Shown: positions 53,137-62,722 of the stretch, in pieces
Position numbering within the stretch: the stretch's first letter is position 1
Layout: every line of letters starts with the position of its first letter
Assembly: GCA_012513005.1 (NCBI GenBank)
Contig: JAAZCZ010000061.1
Span: forward strand, 1 to 64,000
DNA: 64,000 bases
Reading direction: 5' to 3'
From: Oscillospiraceae bacterium
Lineage (GTDB): Bacteria; Bacillota; Clostridia; Oscillospirales; Oscillospiraceae
Notes under the pieces: generated by a model
Databases searched by the model: none
The model's input: only the letters and a program-made list of their open reading frames with translations
What the model was told of the DNA's origin: nothing
Translations under genes and position numbers: made by a program

Positions 53137-54009
53137 CTACCATTTGCGAGATTTCTCGGCTAAATCTAAAAGTCTAACATAGCTTGTGTATCTGCTGCGG
53201 CTTATATTACCATTTTCTACCGCTTCTACAACCTTGCATCCCGGCTCATTTTTATGCATACAGTCATCGAATCTGCATTCTCTTAAATATGCTTCGAATT
53301 CGGGAAATGTGTACTGAAGCTTTTCTCTTGGTATAGGCGCCTGCGCCTCTATGTCAAAAGAAGAAAATCCCGGAGTATCTGCTATTAGTATAGCGCCGAC
53401 ACGAAAAAGCTCAACATGCCTTGTTGTATGACTGCCTCTGCCCAGCTTTTTACTAACTTCGTTTACTTTTATGTTTAAACCGGGGTCTAAGGCATTTAGT
53501 AGGCTACTCTTTCCGACTCCGGAGTTACCTGTAAATGCACAGGTTAGTCCGCGAAGCCTCTCTCTTAAGCTTTCAATACCAAGACCGGTTTCCGCACTAG
53601 TGAAAATAACATCATAAGGTGTGAGCTTATATATTTCGGATAGTCTATCTGAATCGGATAAATCGGCTTTGTTAATGCAAATTATTACCTGGCATGAATT
53701 ATACTCAGCAAGAGCAGATATTCTATCCACAAAAAACGGATCTCCAACAGGTATTGTTTCCGAAACAACTACTACAAGTGCGTCAATATTTGAAACTGCC
53801 GGCCTTAAAAAGCTGTTTTTTCGTTCCTTAATCTTTTCGATAATGCCTTTTTCATTGCTGTCAACTTCAAATTCAACAAAATCACCTACAAGCGGGGATT
53901 GATTTTTTAGCCTAAAAATTCCTCTCGCCCTGCATTCAAAAAGCTTATCCTCGGATTCTACATAATAAAACCCGCTTAAGGCTTTTATTATTCTCCCGAC
54001 TTTTAGCAT
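53137..54009 (-). CDS. rsgA: Small ribosomal subunit biogenesis GTPase RsgA
   Basis: Circularly permuted GTPase for late 30S assembly. N-terminal OB fold (about 1-70), G4 INKADLSDSDR, G1 FTGNSGVGKSSLLNAL (about 168-183), G3 DTPGFSSF, then the zinc domain CRFDDCMHKNEPGC. AAGGTG precedes the ATG. 290 residues. Follows prkC by 12 nt, the conserved order; the usual next gene rpe is elsewhere. Confidence 0.96.
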   Translation of the reverse strand: MLKVGRIIKALSGFYYVESEDKLFECRARGIFRLKNQSPLVGDFVEFEVDSNEKGIIEKIKERKNSFLRPAVSNIDALVVVVSETIPVGDPFFVDRISALAEYNSCQVIICINKADLSDSDRLSEIYKLTPYDVIFTSAETGLGIESLRERLRGLTCAFTGNSGVGKSSLLNALDPGLNIKVNEVSKKLGRGSHTTRHVELFRVGAILIADTPGFSSFDIEAQAPIPREKLQYTFPEFEAYLRECRFDDCMHKNEPGCKVVEAVENGNISRSRYTSYVRLLDLAEKSRKW

Positions 54010-54021
54010 AAATATTTCACC

Positions 54022-55737
54022 TTATGGCTTGGGTCCGAGTGATACCCATAAGTAAATCTTTGAATACTCTTCAACAGAGGTATATGCCTCCGTGCTTTGT
54101 TTTACAACTATTCCTGCATCATTGTCACTGTATGTATACTTGCTGTCTACGTATGTTAAATTGACAGCTTTCAGCCTTTCCTTTGCCTTAGCCTCAGTAA
54201 GCCCCACAAGATTCGGCATAGTAACTTCTTTTAGTGTCGGACCTGAGCTTACGGATATATATACCGTTGAGCCGGAAGACAGCTGCTCTCCGGTACCCGG
54301 GTTGCTTTTAATAACGTAGTCCTCTGCAACATCCTCGGATGATTCATAAACAGTTTCCGCGACAAAGCCTGCTTTTTGAATTTCTAATGTGGCTTCCTGA
54401 TACTGCATACCGACGACGTTAGGAACTTCTTTCATAACAATTCCCGTGCTGATCGTAAGCGTTACATCTATCTTATTTGGTACAACCATCATACTTCTGC
54501 CCGGCAACGGATCCTGACTTAAAATTTCTCCGTCGGGCACAGCCGGATCGATTGTGTATTTAACAATAAAATTATATGTTTTATTAAACTCACCGTTATT
54601 TACAATAGAATCATATTTTGTACCGATAAAATCGGGAATCTGAACCCGTTCTGCTGCTGAGAAAATATCTTTTATCCAAAATGACCATAGGAAAGTAAAT
54701 AGCGCAACAATAAAGATTAATACGCCAAAAGCTCCGGAGAGCATGCTCACTTTGCGAGCACGGGCTTTTCTGAGCTTATATTTTTCACGGCTAAGCTCGC
54801 CAACATTACTAATAGGCACAACATCCGGAATAATATTAGCATAAAACTCCTTGTCGAAATCCTCCTGCTCACTTTGAGCGGTAGTAGCTATTGCCATAAA
54901 GTTTTGCTGTTTTCTATATTCTTCCAGGTCATTTAAAAGCTCTGTAGCATTCTGATATCGTTTTTCAATATCAGGGCACATTGCCTTCATTGTTATTCTG
55001 GAAAGCTCTTCCGGGGCTGCCGGATTAACTTCAGACGGAGTGCGGGCTCCACCGCCTATATGCTTTCTGGCAACATCTTCGGTGTCGTCTCCGTCGTAAG
55101 GTAAGCTGCCTGTCAGCATTTCATACATTACAACACCAAGCGAGTATATATCACTTCTAATGTCGGGGGCACCGCCCTTTGCCTGCTCGGGGGCGATGTA
55201 GTGTACAGAACCCACAGTCTGCTCAGCTTTTTGCTCTGATGCACTCTCGAGGGCAGAAATACCAAAATCAGCGACTTTAATAGTGCCGTCTTTTAGTATC
55301 ATAATGTTTTGCGGCTTTATGTCCCTATGGACTACACCTTTTGAATGGGCATGCTCAAGTGCTTTGCATATCTGAGTTGTAAAGAACAGTGCTTCCTTCC
55401 ACCCAAGCGTGCCTTTTTTCTTCATATACTGCTTTACTGTAATACCGTCAATAAGCTCCATAACAATATAATTAATTTCATCGTTATGGCTTACATCGTA
55501 CACAGAAACTATATTAGGATGAGAAAGCATAGCTACAGCCTTAGCTTCAACCTGGAAACTGCTTCTAAAATCATCATCTTCGGCCATATCATCTCTTAAA
55601 ACCTTAACAGCAACATAGCGGTTAAGCCTGTTGCACATTGCTTTAAAAACGATTGCCATTCCACCGGTACCAATCAGCTCAGCTATTTCATACCTGCCGT
55701 CAAGCGTGGTGCCGAGGTATCTTTCCATACTATCCAT
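54022..55737 (-). CDS. prkC: PASTA-domain Ser/Thr protein kinase PrkC/StkP
   Basis: Membrane kinase sensing wall fragments or lipid II. The kinase domain (about 12-275) has LIGTGGMAIVFKA, VAVKVLRDDM, HRDIKPQNIM, VADFGISA and APEQAKGG. A membrane helix lies at about 334-356, and three extracellular PASTA domains at about 365-571 (starting IPDFIGTK, VPNVVGMQ and MPNLVGLT). 571 residues. AGGAGG precedes the ATG. Paired with phosphatase prpC, 20 nt upstream. Probable targets include division and wall proteins, but none is shown by sequence. Confidence 0.96.
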   Translation of the reverse strand: MDSMERYLGTTLDGRYEIAELIGTGGMAIVFKAMCNRLNRYVAVKVLRDDMAEDDDFRSSFQVEAKAVAMLSHPNIVSVYDVSHNDEINYIVMELIDGITVKQYMKKKGTLGWKEALFFTTQICKALEHAHSKGVVHRDIKPQNIMILKDGTIKVADFGISALESASEQKAEQTVGSVHYIAPEQAKGGAPDIRSDIYSLGVVMYEMLTGSLPYDGDDTEDVARKHIGGGARTPSEVNPAAPEELSRITMKAMCPDIEKRYQNATELLNDLEEYRKQQNFMAIATTAQSEQEDFDKEFYANIIPDVVPISNVGELSREKYKLRKARARKVSMLSGAFGVLIFIVALFTFLWSFWIKDIFSAAERVQIPDFIGTKYDSIVNNGEFNKTYNFIVKYTIDPAVPDGEILSQDPLPGRSMMVVPNKIDVTLTISTGIVMKEVPNVVGMQYQEATLEIQKAGFVAETVYESSEDVAEDYVIKSNPGTGEQLSSGSTVYISVSSGPTLKEVTMPNLVGLTEAKAKERLKAVNLTYVDSKYTYSDNDAGIVVKQSTEAYTSVEEYSKIYLWVSLGPKP

Positions 55738-55757
55738 GTATCCTCCTAATATCGGAA

Positions 55758-56495
55758 CTACTTAGTTATTATTACAATAGTAACGTTATCTCTTGCTCCT
55801 CTGTCCATTGCCTTATAAAGGAGGGCATTGCCAAGAGAAAGCGGGTCTGTGTTAATCTGTGAAAGCTCTAAGATTTCAGAATCTTCAACCATGTTGCTAA
55901 GCCCGTCAGAGCAAAGCAGTATTTTGTTTCCCGGGAACACCAGCGGTCTGAACATATCAAACGGGACCTGTTCATTAACCCCAAGTGCTCGGGTAATCAC
56001 ACTTCTGCGCGGATGGATTTTCGCCTCGTCCTGTGTTATTTCTCCATTATCTATAAGCTCCTGCACAAGGGAATGATCTCGGCTTATTTGCTTAATCTTA
56101 TTCTTTGATATCTTATAAGCTCTGCTGTCGCCCACGTTTAGAATAAATGTACGGTTGCCGATTAGAAGTGCTGCGACTAAAGTTGTACCCATTCCTGTGT
56201 AACCCTTATCAAAACAAGAATAGCTGTAAACCATATTGTTAGCAGCCTCGCATGCATTTCCCATCATTTCGATGCAGTCAGGATTCTTAAGACTTGATGA
56301 GTTTAGCCTTTGGCTGAAAGTTGAAACAAAAGTTTTAGCAGCAAGCTCACTTGCCAGATTTCCGGCACGCTCTCCGCCCATGCCGTCGCATAAAACGGCC
56401 AGAACAGCATTTCTGTCGTCAAATCTTTCAATTATGAAACTGTCCTGGTTCTCTAAACGAACCTTACCACGATCTGTGATTCCAAAACTATTCAT
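55758..56495 (-). CDS. prpC: PP2C-type Ser/Thr phosphatase PrpC/Stp
   Basis: Dephosphorylates targets of PrkC. The metal sites DRGKVRLENQDSF, LCDGMGGERAGNLAS, GMGTTLVAALL, LNVGDSRAY, ITRALGV, LLCSDGLSNMV and RGARDNVTIVII are present. Start taken as ATG at 56495 (family N-terminus MNSFGITDRG), with GGAG 7 nt upstream; the frame extends 22 codons further into rlmN without support. 245 residues, normal. Confidence 0.95.
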   Translation of the reverse strand: MNSFGITDRGKVRLENQDSFIIERFDDRNAVLAVLCDGMGGERAGNLASELAAKTFVSTFSQRLNSSSLKNPDCIEMMGNACEAANNMVYSYSCFDKGYTGMGTTLVAALLIGNRTFILNVGDSRAYKISKNKIKQISRDHSLVQELIDNGEITQDEAKIHPRRSVITRALGVNEQVPFDMFRPLVFPGNKILLCSDGLSNMVEDSEILELSQINTDPLSLGNALLYKAMDRGARDNVTIVIITK

Positions 56496-56505
56496 AAAGT
56501 CTCCA

Positions 56506-57552
56506 CTAAAGCTCCCTACCCTCAGCAGCCTTCTTCCTGAGCTGACCGCATGAAGCATCAATATCAGAGCCTAATCTGCGCCTTATTGTTACATTTGCTT
56601 TATTCTCTTCTAGGATAGAATAAAATCGTTTAATTCTTGCACTGCTGCTGGGTTTTAAATCCCGCTCTTTAACATAATTGAGCGGAATAAGATTAATATG
56701 TGCGCCAATCTTGCTTGCATGCTTAGCCAAAAGCTTTGCCTGCTCATCTGAATCATTAATCTTGTCTATCATAGCATATTCAAATGAAATTCTTCGCCCC
56801 GTTTTTTTATAGTAGTCTTCACATGAGCAAAGAAGGCTGTCTATGTCGCAGACTCTATTGACGGGCATTAACTTAGTTCTAGTTTCATTATCAGGCGCAT
56901 GCAACGAAACAGACAATGTTAATTGTAAATTACTTTCGGCAAGTTTGTCAACATTTTCTGCTAAACCGCAGGTAGATAAAGAAATATGCCGCATTCCGAT
57001 GTTCATTCCGTCACTGTCGTTTACCAAAGATAAAAACTTAATCACATTATCAAAATTATCTAAAGGCTCTCCTATTCCCATAAGAACAATATTAGATATT
57101 TTATATCCCGAGTCAAGCTCCGTATATAATACTTCGTTTAGCATTTCTGCAGGGCTTAGGTTTCTTATTAGTCCGCCTATAGTAGATGCGCAAAAAACAC
57201 ATCCCTGTCTGCAACCCACCTGCGAAGAAATACAAACTGTGTTTCCGTATTTATACCGCATGAGAACTGTCTCAACAGCATTGCCGTCTTTTAATTTCCA
57301 AAGGTATTTTATTGTACCGTCAGTTTTTGAAACCTGTTTTTTGTCAAGAGTTAAACTGTCGATAAAAAATTTTTCACTAAGCTGCTGTATTAGTCTCTTT
57401 GGCAAATTTGTCATTTGCTCGAAGCTTCTTATTCCCTGTGATAGCCACTTGAATAATTGCGTTCCTCTGAACCGAGGCTCTCCCATTAAAAGAAGCTCCT
57501 CTTCTATTTCCTCTTTACTAAGAGATTTTATATCGATTTTTTCATTATACAT
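56506..57552 (-). CDS. rlmN: Dual-specificity RNA methyltransferase RlmN
   Basis: Radical SAM enzyme that methylates C2 of A2503 in 23S rRNA and A37 in some tRNAs. GEPRFRGTQLFKWL at the N-terminus, the cluster motif CRQGCVFCAS (about 114-123), GIGEPLDNFDNVI, LSVSLHAPDNETRTKLMPVN and the C-terminal methyl-carrying Cys in RRLGSDIDASCGQL are intact. 348 residues. It overlaps the rsmB end by 25 nt in another frame. Confidence 0.96.
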   Translation of the reverse strand: MYNEKIDIKSLSKEEIEEELLLMGEPRFRGTQLFKWLSQGIRSFEQMTNLPKRLIQQLSEKFFIDSLTLDKKQVSKTDGTIKYLWKLKDGNAVETVLMRYKYGNTVCISSQVGCRQGCVFCASTIGGLIRNLSPAEMLNEVLYTELDSGYKISNIVLMGIGEPLDNFDNVIKFLSLVNDSDGMNIGMRHISLSTCGLAENVDKLAESNLQLTLSVSLHAPDNETRTKLMPVNRVCDIDSLLCSCEDYYKKTGRRISFEYAMIDKINDSDEQAKLLAKHASKIGAHINLIPLNYVKERDLKPSSSARIKRFYSILEENKANVTIRRRLGSDIDASCGQLRKKAAEGREL

Positions 57553-58811
57553 ATATAAAATCCATCCGTGTTATCTATATGTGGCCAAAAACTTCTTGTT
57601 TCTAAAACATTGAAGTTATTATTAGAAGACAAAAATTTATTTACTACATCGTTATTTTCTTCTTTTATTAAAGTGCAGGTAGAATATAGCAAGGTGCCAC
57701 CCGGCGCAACATAAGAAGACGCGTTATTTAGAATTTCAAGCTGCAAAGCCGGTAGCTCTGCAATGCTTTCCCTGCTCTTATATCGGATTTCAGGCTTTTT
57801 TCGAATAACCCCTAAGCCTGAGCAAGGAACATCTGCTATAACCAAGTCAAAAGCATTAATATAGTTCTTATTAATAACTCTTGCATCCTCTAGTTTAGTC
57901 TTAATACAAGATAGCCCCAACCTTGTAGCACCCTCAGCAACTAAGGAAAGTCTCTTTTCACTTACATCGCAGGATAGTACTTCGCTATTATTTCCGCTAA
58001 GTATCGCGGCAGCAAAGCTCTTACCTCCCGGCGCAGCGCAAAGATCTAATATTTTCATTTTTTCTTTTGGTGCTGCTTGAGCTACCGACAGAAAGGCTGC
58101 ATCATCCTGTACATAAAACATTCCGTCACAATATTCCTGAACAGAATTAATATTCGGCATCTTATCAATAATTAACGAGCTGTCAGTACCTGCTTTTTTC
58201 ACATCATAGCCCTTAGATGTCAAATCATAAAGCAGGCTATCTACACTGCATTTTAGTGTATTTGTTTGCAGAGTAATACCCGGCTCTGTATTATTTGCCA
58301 AAAGAAATTTTTCTGTAAAATCATATCCGCAAATTTTAATAAAATACTCGCAAAGCCAAAGAGGGTGGCTGTATTTAACAGACAAGAATTCAGACTTTGT
58401 GTCAGCTGATATCGGGGGCAGTTTGTCTTTAGCATCAGATAATTTTCTTAATACTGCATTTACAAGTGAAGCTGCGTGTCTTCTTTGCTTTTTGCAAATA
58501 CTAACTGCCTCGTTAACTACCGCTGACGGAGGAATTCTATCTAAAAATAGTAGCTGATAAGCAGATATTCTAAGTATATCCAGCACAGTCGGCTCAATTC
58601 TATTAATGCTTCGGCTTAAATATAAGGACAAATAATAGTCTAAGAAAAATGTATTCTGCACTGTTCCTCTGACTATTTTATTGCAAAGCGCCTTGTCTGC
58701 TGCATTTAAGCCTTCCGAGACTAAGCTTATAGCTTCGTCTAAAAAAATGCCTTGTCTTCTTATCTGCTCCAAAGCTACTAGGGCTTTTCGCCTGGCGTCC
58801 GGTTTTTTCAT
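57528..58811 (-). CDS. rsmB: 16S rRNA (cytosine(967)-C(5))-methyltransferase RsmB
   Basis: NusB-like RNA-binding domain (about 1-130) followed by a SAM methyltransferase domain. LDLCAAPGGKSFAAA (about 250-264), IADVPCSGLGVIRKKPEIRYK and LLYSTCTLIKEEN hold the two catalytic Cys. 427 residues, normal. ATG overlaps the fmt stop (ATGA). The zinc peptidase gene that often separates fmt and rsmB in Clostridia is absent. Confidence 0.95.
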   Translation of the reverse strand: MKKPDARRKALVALEQIRRQGIFLDEAISLVSEGLNAADKALCNKIVRGTVQNTFFLDYYLSLYLSRSINRIEPTVLDILRISAYQLLFLDRIPPSAVVNEAVSICKKQRRHAASLVNAVLRKLSDAKDKLPPISADTKSEFLSVKYSHPLWLCEYFIKICGYDFTEKFLLANNTEPGITLQTNTLKCSVDSLLYDLTSKGYDVKKAGTDSSLIIDKMPNINSVQEYCDGMFYVQDDAAFLSVAQAAPKEKMKILDLCAAPGGKSFAAAILSGNNSEVLSCDVSEKRLSLVAEGATRLGLSCIKTKLEDARVINKNYINAFDLVIADVPCSGLGVIRKKPEIRYKSRESIAELPALQLEILNNASSYVAPGGTLLYSTCTLIKEENNDVVNKFLSSNNNFNVLETRSFWPHIDNTDGFYICIMKKSI

Positions 58812-59734
58812 AATGCATCCACTTCAATCGGATGCCCCAGAAGCCAGTCGGAAGCTGCCATGCGCCTTTTCCCTGCAGCCTGTACCTCTGTAATAAGCAC
58901 CGTTTCGCCTCCGCCACAGGCAATTTCAATTCCGTTTTTGTCTGCTTTTACAACAGTACCCGGTGCTTTATTTGTTTTTGTATCAGTGTATCTGGGTGAA
59001 AATATTTTTAGTTCAGAACTATCTATGCATGCAGAAGCGCAGGGCCAAGGTTCAAGCCCGCAAATCAAATTTACTATTTCTTTGCTGCTTTTGCTCCAGT
59101 CTACTTTTGAATCATTTTTGCTAAGCTGCTTTGTGTATGTGGCTTTGCTGCTGTCTTGCGGCGTTCTCGGGGCAAGATTAGACCCAATGTCTTCTACGGT
59201 TTTTGAAAGAAGCTTAGCCCCAATATCAGCTAACCTTTCAAACAGCTTATCTGATGTTTCGTACTCATCTATTTTGGTTTCTTGGCAGTAAATAATGTCA
59301 CCGGCATCCATTTCAGATGTAAGGTGAATAGTGCAAACACCTGTAACTTTATCTCCGCTTATTATTGCTTGCTGTATCGGAGATGCTCCCCTGTGTTTCG
59401 GCAATAATGAGCCGTGCAGGTTTATAGCTCCGTATTTAGGAATATTCAAAAGTTTTTGAGGAAGTATTCTCCCATAAGCTACAACCACAATAATATCAGG
59501 CGATAGATCACTTACTTGTTTAATAACTTCGTCTGATTTTAGGCTTACCGGCTGAAAAACGGGTGTGTTTTTTAAAAGAGCCAGCTCCTTAACCGGAGGC
59601 ATAACAACTTTATGTCCTCTTCCCTTTGGTTTATCAGGCTGAGTAAAAACAGCTACAATCTCATGCCCGTCTTCATAGAGCCTTTTCAGCGAGCTTGCTG
59701 CAAACTGCGGAGTTCCCATAAAAATAATTCGCAA
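58808..59734 (-). CDS. fmt: Methionyl-tRNA formyltransferase
   Basis: Formylates initiator Met-tRNA. RIIFMGTPQFAASSLKRL at the N-terminus, AYGRILPQKLL, LHGSLLPKHRGASPIQQAI with the catalytic residues, and the CTIHLTSEMDAGDII loop are typical; the C-terminal OB domain follows. Start taken as TTG at 59734, one nt after the def stop, with GAGGAAG at suitable spacing and giving the family N-terminus. ATG codons at 59752 and 59749 would add six residues overlapping def and lack a binding site. Confidence 0.95.
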   Translation of the reverse strand: MRIIFMGTPQFAASSLKRLYEDGHEIVAVFTQPDKPKGRGHKVVMPPVKELALLKNTPVFQPVSLKSDEVIKQVSDLSPDIIVVVAYGRILPQKLLNIPKYGAINLHGSLLPKHRGASPIQQAIISGDKVTGVCTIHLTSEMDAGDIIYCQETKIDEYETSDKLFERLADIGAKLLSKTVEDIGSNLAPRTPQDSSKATYTKQLSKNDSKVDWSKSSKEIVNLICGLEPWPCASACIDSSELKIFSPRYTDTKTNKAPGTVVKADKNGIEIACGGGETVLITEVQAAGKRRMAASDWLLGHPIEVDAL

Positions 59735-59735
59735 C

Positions 59736-60245
59736 TTATTCTTCCTCATCATTTCGGCTTTGCATTTCCGCTATCTCTTCATCTGTGAGCATTTTATCCG
59801 CCAGCTCAGTAAATACTATCCCGTTTAAGTGGTCAATCTCATGACAGTATGCCCTGGCAGTGAGTCCCTGCCCTTCAGTAATAAACTCATTACCAAATCT
59901 GTCCCTAGCCCGCACCTTTACTTTATCGGGTCGTCTGACAACTCCAAACTCGGAAGGAAAAGAAAGGCAACCTTCAGGACCAATTTGCTCACCTTCACAC
60001 TCTATTATCTCGGGATTGAGAAGCTCAACAATTTTTTCGTTCTCAGGATCAGAAACATCCAAAACCAATGCAGCACGCCTTAGCACACCGACCTGCGGCG
60101 CTGCCAAGCCAAGTCCTCCGGAGTCTAAGAGTGTCTCTCTCATATCGTCTAAAAGCAAATGAATTCTGTCGTTAAAATCAGTAATCTCACGGCTTTTCTT
60201 TAATAAAGTCGGATCCTGACTATTTAAAATATTTCTTAGTGCCAT
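59736..60245 (-). CDS. def: Peptide deformylase
   Basis: Removes the formyl group from new proteins. The three metal motifs are complete: GLGLAAPQVG (about 44-53), EGCLSFP (about 91-97) and HEIDHLNG (about 134-141). 169 residues with an acidic C-terminal tail. AGGAGT precedes the ATG. Sits between priA and fmt as in most Firmicutes. Confidence 0.97.
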   Translation of the reverse strand: MALRNILNSQDPTLLKKSREITDFNDRIHLLLDDMRETLLDSGGLGLAAPQVGVLRRAALVLDVSDPENEKIVELLNPEIIECEGEQIGPEGCLSFPSEFGVVRRPDKVKVRARDRFGNEFITEGQGLTARAYCHEIDHLNGIVFTELADKMLTDEEIAEMQSRNDEEE

Positions 60246-60255
60246 ACTATCACTC

Positions 60256-62514
60256 CTAATCTAATGGATTAATATCCCCAAAAATCTGAATACCTTTAAA
60301 GTCCTTATCATTTGAAAGCTCAGTAATAATACCTGAGACTAAATTTTTAATATTACTTTTACCGCCTTGGCAAATTGTAATTCTATATCTAAAGCGGTTG
60401 CTAACCTTGAAAATCGGCAACGGTGCCGGGCCCAAAATTCTGCATGTTTTATCTTCCTGTGCTATATTTGCGTTTAGCGCATCTCTTATTGTACAAGCAG
60501 ATTTATAAACATGCTCCTCATTTACACCTGTGCATGTAATTGTAATCAGTTCTTTATATGGCGGCAAGTCCAGAAGCCTTCTAAGCTCAATTTCGCTGCT
60601 ATAAAAAGCTTCATAATCCTGCCCAGCTGCCTGATTAATTGTTTCATTCTCGGGTGAAAAAGTCTGAATAATTGCTCTTCCGACTTTTTCAAATCTGCCG
60701 GACCTGCCAACTACCTGAGTTATTAGAGAAAATGTTTTCTCTGAGGCTCTGTAATTCCCGCTGTAAAGTCCCTGATCTGCATCTATAACACCGACAAGCG
60801 TAACATTTTCAAAATTTAGACCCTTTGCAACCATTTGAGTTCCGATTAGTATTGGCACTTTATTATCGATAAAATTGCTTATTACCGATTCATGACCGCC
60901 CTTATATCCCACTGTGTCGGTATCCATGCGAAGAACTTCAATATCAGGAAATAATGATTTCAGTTCCTCTTCAAGCCTCTGTGTTCCTACTCCGATTTGC
61001 AAGGTTTCTCCACCGCATTCAGGGCACTTAGAGTTGTGCCTGTGTGAATAGCCACAGTAGTGGCACATAAGCTTGTTGCCGTAGCTATGGTAGGTTAAGC
61101 TCACGCTGCAACTCGGGCAGGACTGCACAAATCCGCATTGCGGACAGACAACAGTTTTGCTTGCACCTCTTCTGTTTAAGAAAAGAATTGACTGCTCATT
61201 TGCTTTAATATTCTTGCATAGCTCTTCATATAGTTCACGGCTTATCGGGCTTCCGTTTCCTCGGCGCAGCTCGGACTTCATGTCAACTATTCTGACCTCC
61301 GGTAAAGGAGTGCAGTTATATCTTTCCGGTAAGGCAAAATACATGTATCTGCCGATTTCAGCAAAGTATCTGCTTTCGACAGACGGGGTTGCTGAACCTA
61401 AGAGCAAGGCAGCATTTGACTGAGCACATCTGTAGTTTGCCACATCTCTGGCGTGATATCTTGGAGCATTTTCTGATTTATATGTATCTTCCTGCTCTTC
61501 GTCAATAATGATTAGCCCGAGATTTGAAGCTGGTGCAAAAACAGCGCTTCTTGTCCCTATTACAATACGTGCAAGTCCGCTTCCTATTCTCTTCCACTCA
61601 TCATAACGCTCCCCGGCACTTAAGCTACTGTGTAAAATAGCAACTATATCTCCAAAATGGGAGTAAAAAGTCTGTACCATTTGAGGTGTTAAAGAAATTT
61701 CCGGTAAAAGTAGTATCGACGACTTGCCGGCTTTAAGCATTTTTTCTATTAAATGTAAGTAAACTGCAGTCTTTCCGCTGCCAGTCACGCCAAATAAAAG
61801 ACCTATTTTGAGTTTTTCATCAGTAATATTATTCCAAATGCTTTCAAAAACCGAAAGCTGATCAAAGGAAAGCTCAGGTAAAGGAGCATTTTCACTTAGT
61901 ACATTTATCTGTGGTCGCCTGAAAACTATTTCTTCCGCAATAGAAATATATGCGCTTCTCTCCAGTGCCTTTATGCCCTGCATTCCGGCTCCTGTAAACT
62001 CTTTTAGCTCATTTAATGAGACATATCCGACAGAGCATAACGTGCTTAGCACCTTTGCCTGAGACGGTGCAGTTCTTCTTTTTGTGTCTGCAAGCACCAT
62101 CGCATCCTCTGCCGGAATTATTAGCTCGACCATTTTTATTGTCTTATCTCGGATACTCAGCTTGCCGGATTTATACCACAAGCCTGCCGGTATCATTGCC
62201 TTAATTGCATCATAAACTGTGCAAAAAAACCTGCTTCTCATCCACAAAGCAAGTTTTAACTGCTCATTTTGCATAATTGGTTCCGAATCTAAAAACTCAA
62301 TTATAGATTTTAGCTTTCTCTGCTTGCTAAGCTCAGAAGAAACCGATAGAATCAGCCCTTCAGTCCTCCTGTTGCTCCTTGAAAACGGTACAATAACACG
62401 AGCCCCGGGAACTGCGAGCTTAGTAAATTCAGCCGGTACAAGATAGTCATACGGCTTGTCCAAAGCATACGGTATTCCGGAAACAGCTATCTTTGCAACT
62501 AATTCAATAGACAT
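60256..62514 (-). CDS. priA: Primosomal replication restart helicase PriA
   Basis: 3'-to-5' helicase that reloads the replisome at collapsed forks. N-terminal DNA-binding domain, helicase domain with LLFGVTGSGKTAVYL (about 237-251), IIIDEEQEDTYKS (DEEQ box), LLGSATPSVES, and the zinc-binding insert with CPQCGFVQSCPSCSV, CHYCGYSHRHNSKCPECGG, then IGTQMVAKGLNFENVTLVGVI and QVVGRSGR. 752 residues. rpoZ lies 16 nt upstream; coaBC, which usually separates them, is missing. Confidence 0.96.
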   Translation of the reverse strand: MSIELVAKIAVSGIPYALDKPYDYLVPAEFTKLAVPGARVIVPFSRSNRRTEGLILSVSSELSKQRKLKSIIEFLDSEPIMQNEQLKLALWMRSRFFCTVYDAIKAMIPAGLWYKSGKLSIRDKTIKMVELIIPAEDAMVLADTKRRTAPSQAKVLSTLCSVGYVSLNELKEFTGAGMQGIKALERSAYISIAEEIVFRRPQINVLSENAPLPELSFDQLSVFESIWNNITDEKLKIGLLFGVTGSGKTAVYLHLIEKMLKAGKSSILLLPEISLTPQMVQTFYSHFGDIVAILHSSLSAGERYDEWKRIGSGLARIVIGTRSAVFAPASNLGLIIIDEEQEDTYKSENAPRYHARDVANYRCAQSNAALLLGSATPSVESRYFAEIGRYMYFALPERYNCTPLPEVRIVDMKSELRRGNGSPISRELYEELCKNIKANEQSILFLNRRGASKTVVCPQCGFVQSCPSCSVSLTYHSYGNKLMCHYCGYSHRHNSKCPECGGETLQIGVGTQRLEEELKSLFPDIEVLRMDTDTVGYKGGHESVISNFIDNKVPILIGTQMVAKGLNFENVTLVGVIDADQGLYSGNYRASEKTFSLITQVVGRSGRFEKVGRAIIQTFSPENETINQAAGQDYEAFYSSEIELRRLLDLPPYKELITITCTGVNEEHVYKSACTIRDALNANIAQEDKTCRILGPAPLPIFKVSNRFRYRITICQGGKSNIKNLVSGIITELSNDKDFKGIQIFGDINPLD

Positions 62515-62530
62515 ATTACTAAGCCGCGTC

Positions 62531-62722
62531 CTATTTTTTTATAGAGAGTTTACCTGTAAAAACTTCTTCAATCGCAGTTGAAACAGGCTTTTTTTCAAGT
62601 AACTCTGCCTGATCCTCAGCAGTTTCGGCAATTGTTCTTGCCCTTCTTGCAACGAGATTAACCAGCAAATATCTGCTTCCTACTTTTTCTACAAGTTCAA
62701 CCATTGGGGGATACAACATCAT
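62531..62722 (-). CDS. rpoZ: RNA polymerase omega subunit
   Basis: 63-residue assembly subunit of RNA polymerase. MLYPPMVELVEKVGSRYLLVN and VARRARTIAE follow the family pattern (MLxPSxxELxxKxxSRYxLV), with a C-terminal VSTAIEEVFTGKL. ATG at 62722 follows GAGGTG by 7 nt and overlaps gmk by 26 nt; ATG at 62719 is equally possible. Confidence 0.93.
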   Translation of the reverse strand: MMLYPPMVELVEKVGSRYLLVNLVARRARTIAETAEDQAELLEKKPVSTAIEEVFTGKLSIKK